64,000 nucleotides of DNA, from positions 1-64,000 of the forward strand of contig CANFHA010000021.1 of assembly GCA_947446645.1 (NCBI GenBank), written 5' to 3'. This document shows, in pieces, positions 63,039-64,000 of this stretch. The notes below the pieces were generated by a model. It ran no database searches. It had not been told where the DNA came from and saw nothing but the letters and a program-made list of their open reading frames with translations. A program made the translations under genes and the position numbers. The stretch comes from Chitinophagaceae bacterium (GTDB lineage Bacteria > Bacteroidota > Bacteroidia > Chitinophagales > Chitinophagaceae). Every line of letters begins with the position of its first letter. Position 1 is the stretch's first letter.

Positions 63039-63046
63039 TAACTTTG
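63039..63046 (+). promoter_or_regulatory. -7 element of the ferredoxin gene
   Basis: TAACTTTG matches TAnnTTTG 30 bp before the ATG. A TTTG at 63024-63027 is too close for a regular -33 box. Confidence 0.4.
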
Positions 63047-63076
63047 TGCCCACATAAACTAAACATAGAGACTTTT

Positions 63077-63424
63077 ATGGCCATTAAGATCACCGATGAA
63101 TGTATTAATTGCGGCGCCTGCGAACCTGAATGTCCTAATAATGCCATCTATGAAGGTGGTGTAGAATGGGCTATTGCAGACGGCACTTCCATAAAAGGAG
63201 CATATACCCTGATGGATGGCAGCGTAACTGATGCTTTAGCACCTCACACACCTATAGCCGTAGATGTGTACTATATCACACCCAATAAGTGTACTGAGTG
63301 CCAGGGCTTTCATGAAGAGCCACAATGCGCTGCAGTATGCCCGGTAGACTGCTGTGTACCAGACGAAATGTATCGCGAGACGGTAGACGAACTACTGGCT
63401 AAGAAAGAGAAGCTTCACCTTTGA
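63077..63424 (+). CDS. Ferredoxin, 4Fe-4S dicluster
   Basis: This 115-residue protein has cluster motifs CINCGACEPECPNNAI and, after an insert of about 45 residues, CTECQGFHEEPQCAAVCPVDCC, as in YfhL-type ferredoxins. All eight ligating Cys are present. The ATG at 63077 gives the regular MAIKITDECINC start; the longer frame begins within the promoter region. A hairpin terminator follows 90 bp after the stop. Confidence 0.93.
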   Translation: MAIKITDECINCGACEPECPNNAIYEGGVEWAIADGTSIKGAYTLMDGSVTDALAPHTPIAVDVYYITPNKCTECQGFHEEPQCAAVCPVDCCVPDEMYRETVDELLAKKEKLHL

Positions 63425-63515
63425 TCAGTGAATAGGTAAACGCAGACTTTATAGTACGCTGTTTTGCGTTTGTGGCGTATTTTCAAACTGATATCAATTC
63501 GATAGGTATAACTAT

Positions 63516-63550
63516 AAAAGTAAAAGGGCCTCTGCGGCCCTTTTACTTTT
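63516..63550. terminator. Bidirectional terminator
   Basis: A perfect 15-bp stem (AAAAGTAAAAGGGCC with GGCCCTTTTACTTTT, loop TCTGC) lies between the convergent ferredoxin and DUF6438 genes. Flanking A and T runs suit both strands. Confidence 0.85.
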
Positions 63551-63578
63551 ATTTGTTGTCTATTGACCGCTTACTCAC

Positions 63579-64000
63579 TTAAAGTTTCTTCCACGAAGCA
63601 TCCGGCTTTTTCCCGATTTCATCCATTGATGTTGCCAGTCCTTTCAGATAGGGTGGGCCAAAATGAGCGTTCCTGATTTCTTTGGTGCTATCTGAGTACA
63701 CAATTGTATACATAAGCCCTGGCAGGTCAGGAATGCGATTATGGTATACATTACTACAAGTATCTACCCTATAGGTTACAAACTGGTTTATAATTTCCAT
63801 CGCCTTTTCTACGCCTATATTTTTGGTGTATACACCGCTGTCTTCAACAAAACGCATACCTGTATACAAAGCCTCGCCATTGCTGCTGATCTTGATGGAG
63901 TAATCGGGGCAACGTCCAAAACAGGCAGTGCGGCGCATAGTAACACTTGAAACCGAGCTCACAGCCTGTTTCTTTTTCTTTTTGCGCTTCTTGTGTTTTG
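63579..64000 (-). CDS. DUF6438 protein, 5' end outside the window
   Basis: The product has the DUF6438 hallmark MRRTACFGRCPDYSIKISSN with the Cys pair, then GVYTKNIGVEKAMEIINQF. The frame stays open to the window edge through a Lys-rich run, so the start and any signal sequence probably lie outside. A GTG at 63962 could also start it (128 codons with the stop). DUF6438 proteins are small secreted Bacteroidota proteins of unknown role. Confidence 0.75.
   Translation of the reverse strand, partial: KHKKRKKKKKQAVSSVSSVTMRRTACFGRCPDYSIKISSNGEALYTGMRFVEDSGVYTKNIGVEKAMEIINQFVTYRVDTCSNVYHNRIPDLPGLMYTIVYSDSTKEIRNAHFGPPYLKGLATSMDEIGKKPDASWKKL

Overview
The window is chromosomal DNA of a Bacteroidota bacterium, most likely Chitinophagaceae or a close relative. 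The evidence is Bacteroidota-only families (DUF6452, DUF6048, DUF6438, DUF6600-like and PorT-like proteins), the Bacteroidota -7 promoter motif TAnnTTTG ahead of several genes, frequent TTG starts, and a LeuS with the phylum's insertion before KMSKS. No rRNA, tRNA or CRISPR array was seen.

The left 11 kb is an AT-rich accessory island. It holds a partial unknown gene, an AraC-type regulator broken by one in-frame TGA, an IS21-type istA/istB pair, an AbiEi/AbiEii toxin-antitoxin pair with a clear operator, and a tightly packed three-gene minus-strand operon. That operon encodes an SF1 helicase, a winged-helix-like protein and a two-HKD phospholipase D-type nuclease. It resembles Mokosh (helicase plus PLD), but it lacks a kinase domain and has an uncharacterised middle gene. 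It is the best candidate here for an undescribed defence system. The island ends at terminators behind dnaB.

From 11.2 kb on, the window is mostly housekeeping. dnaB and pheT diverge from a 376-bp spacer holding five DnaA-box-like 9-mers in one orientation at roughly helical spacing, a possible origin or DnaA regulatory site. Next come a pheT / coiled-coil / DUF6452 / DUF6048 operon, pdxH, a chromate transporter, an SCO1 protein, a YoeB toxin pair, leuS, gpsA, rnhA, dapF, ribH, pdhA and recF. A sigma-factor module (ECF sigma, membrane partner, small secreted protein) follows. Surface-glycan genes (two GT4 glycosyltransferases, a formyltransferase, a TMTC-like protein, a GT9 enzyme) are interleaved with ribBA, recR, purB, an rRNA methyltransferase, nadE, a ParE pair, and a divergent acyl-CoA reductase/ferredoxin pair.

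The long spacers carry repeats: a ~194-bp tandem array (39.1-39.6 kb), a 56-bp hairpin element present twice, a 38-bp palindromic element present twice, and many AAAAGTC-like heptamer tracts at gene junctions. Several gene starts were moved downstream because the longer reading frame began inside such a tract. Two coding lesions stand out: the nonsense codon in the AraC gene and a probable 1-nt deletion at the start of an acyltransferase gene.
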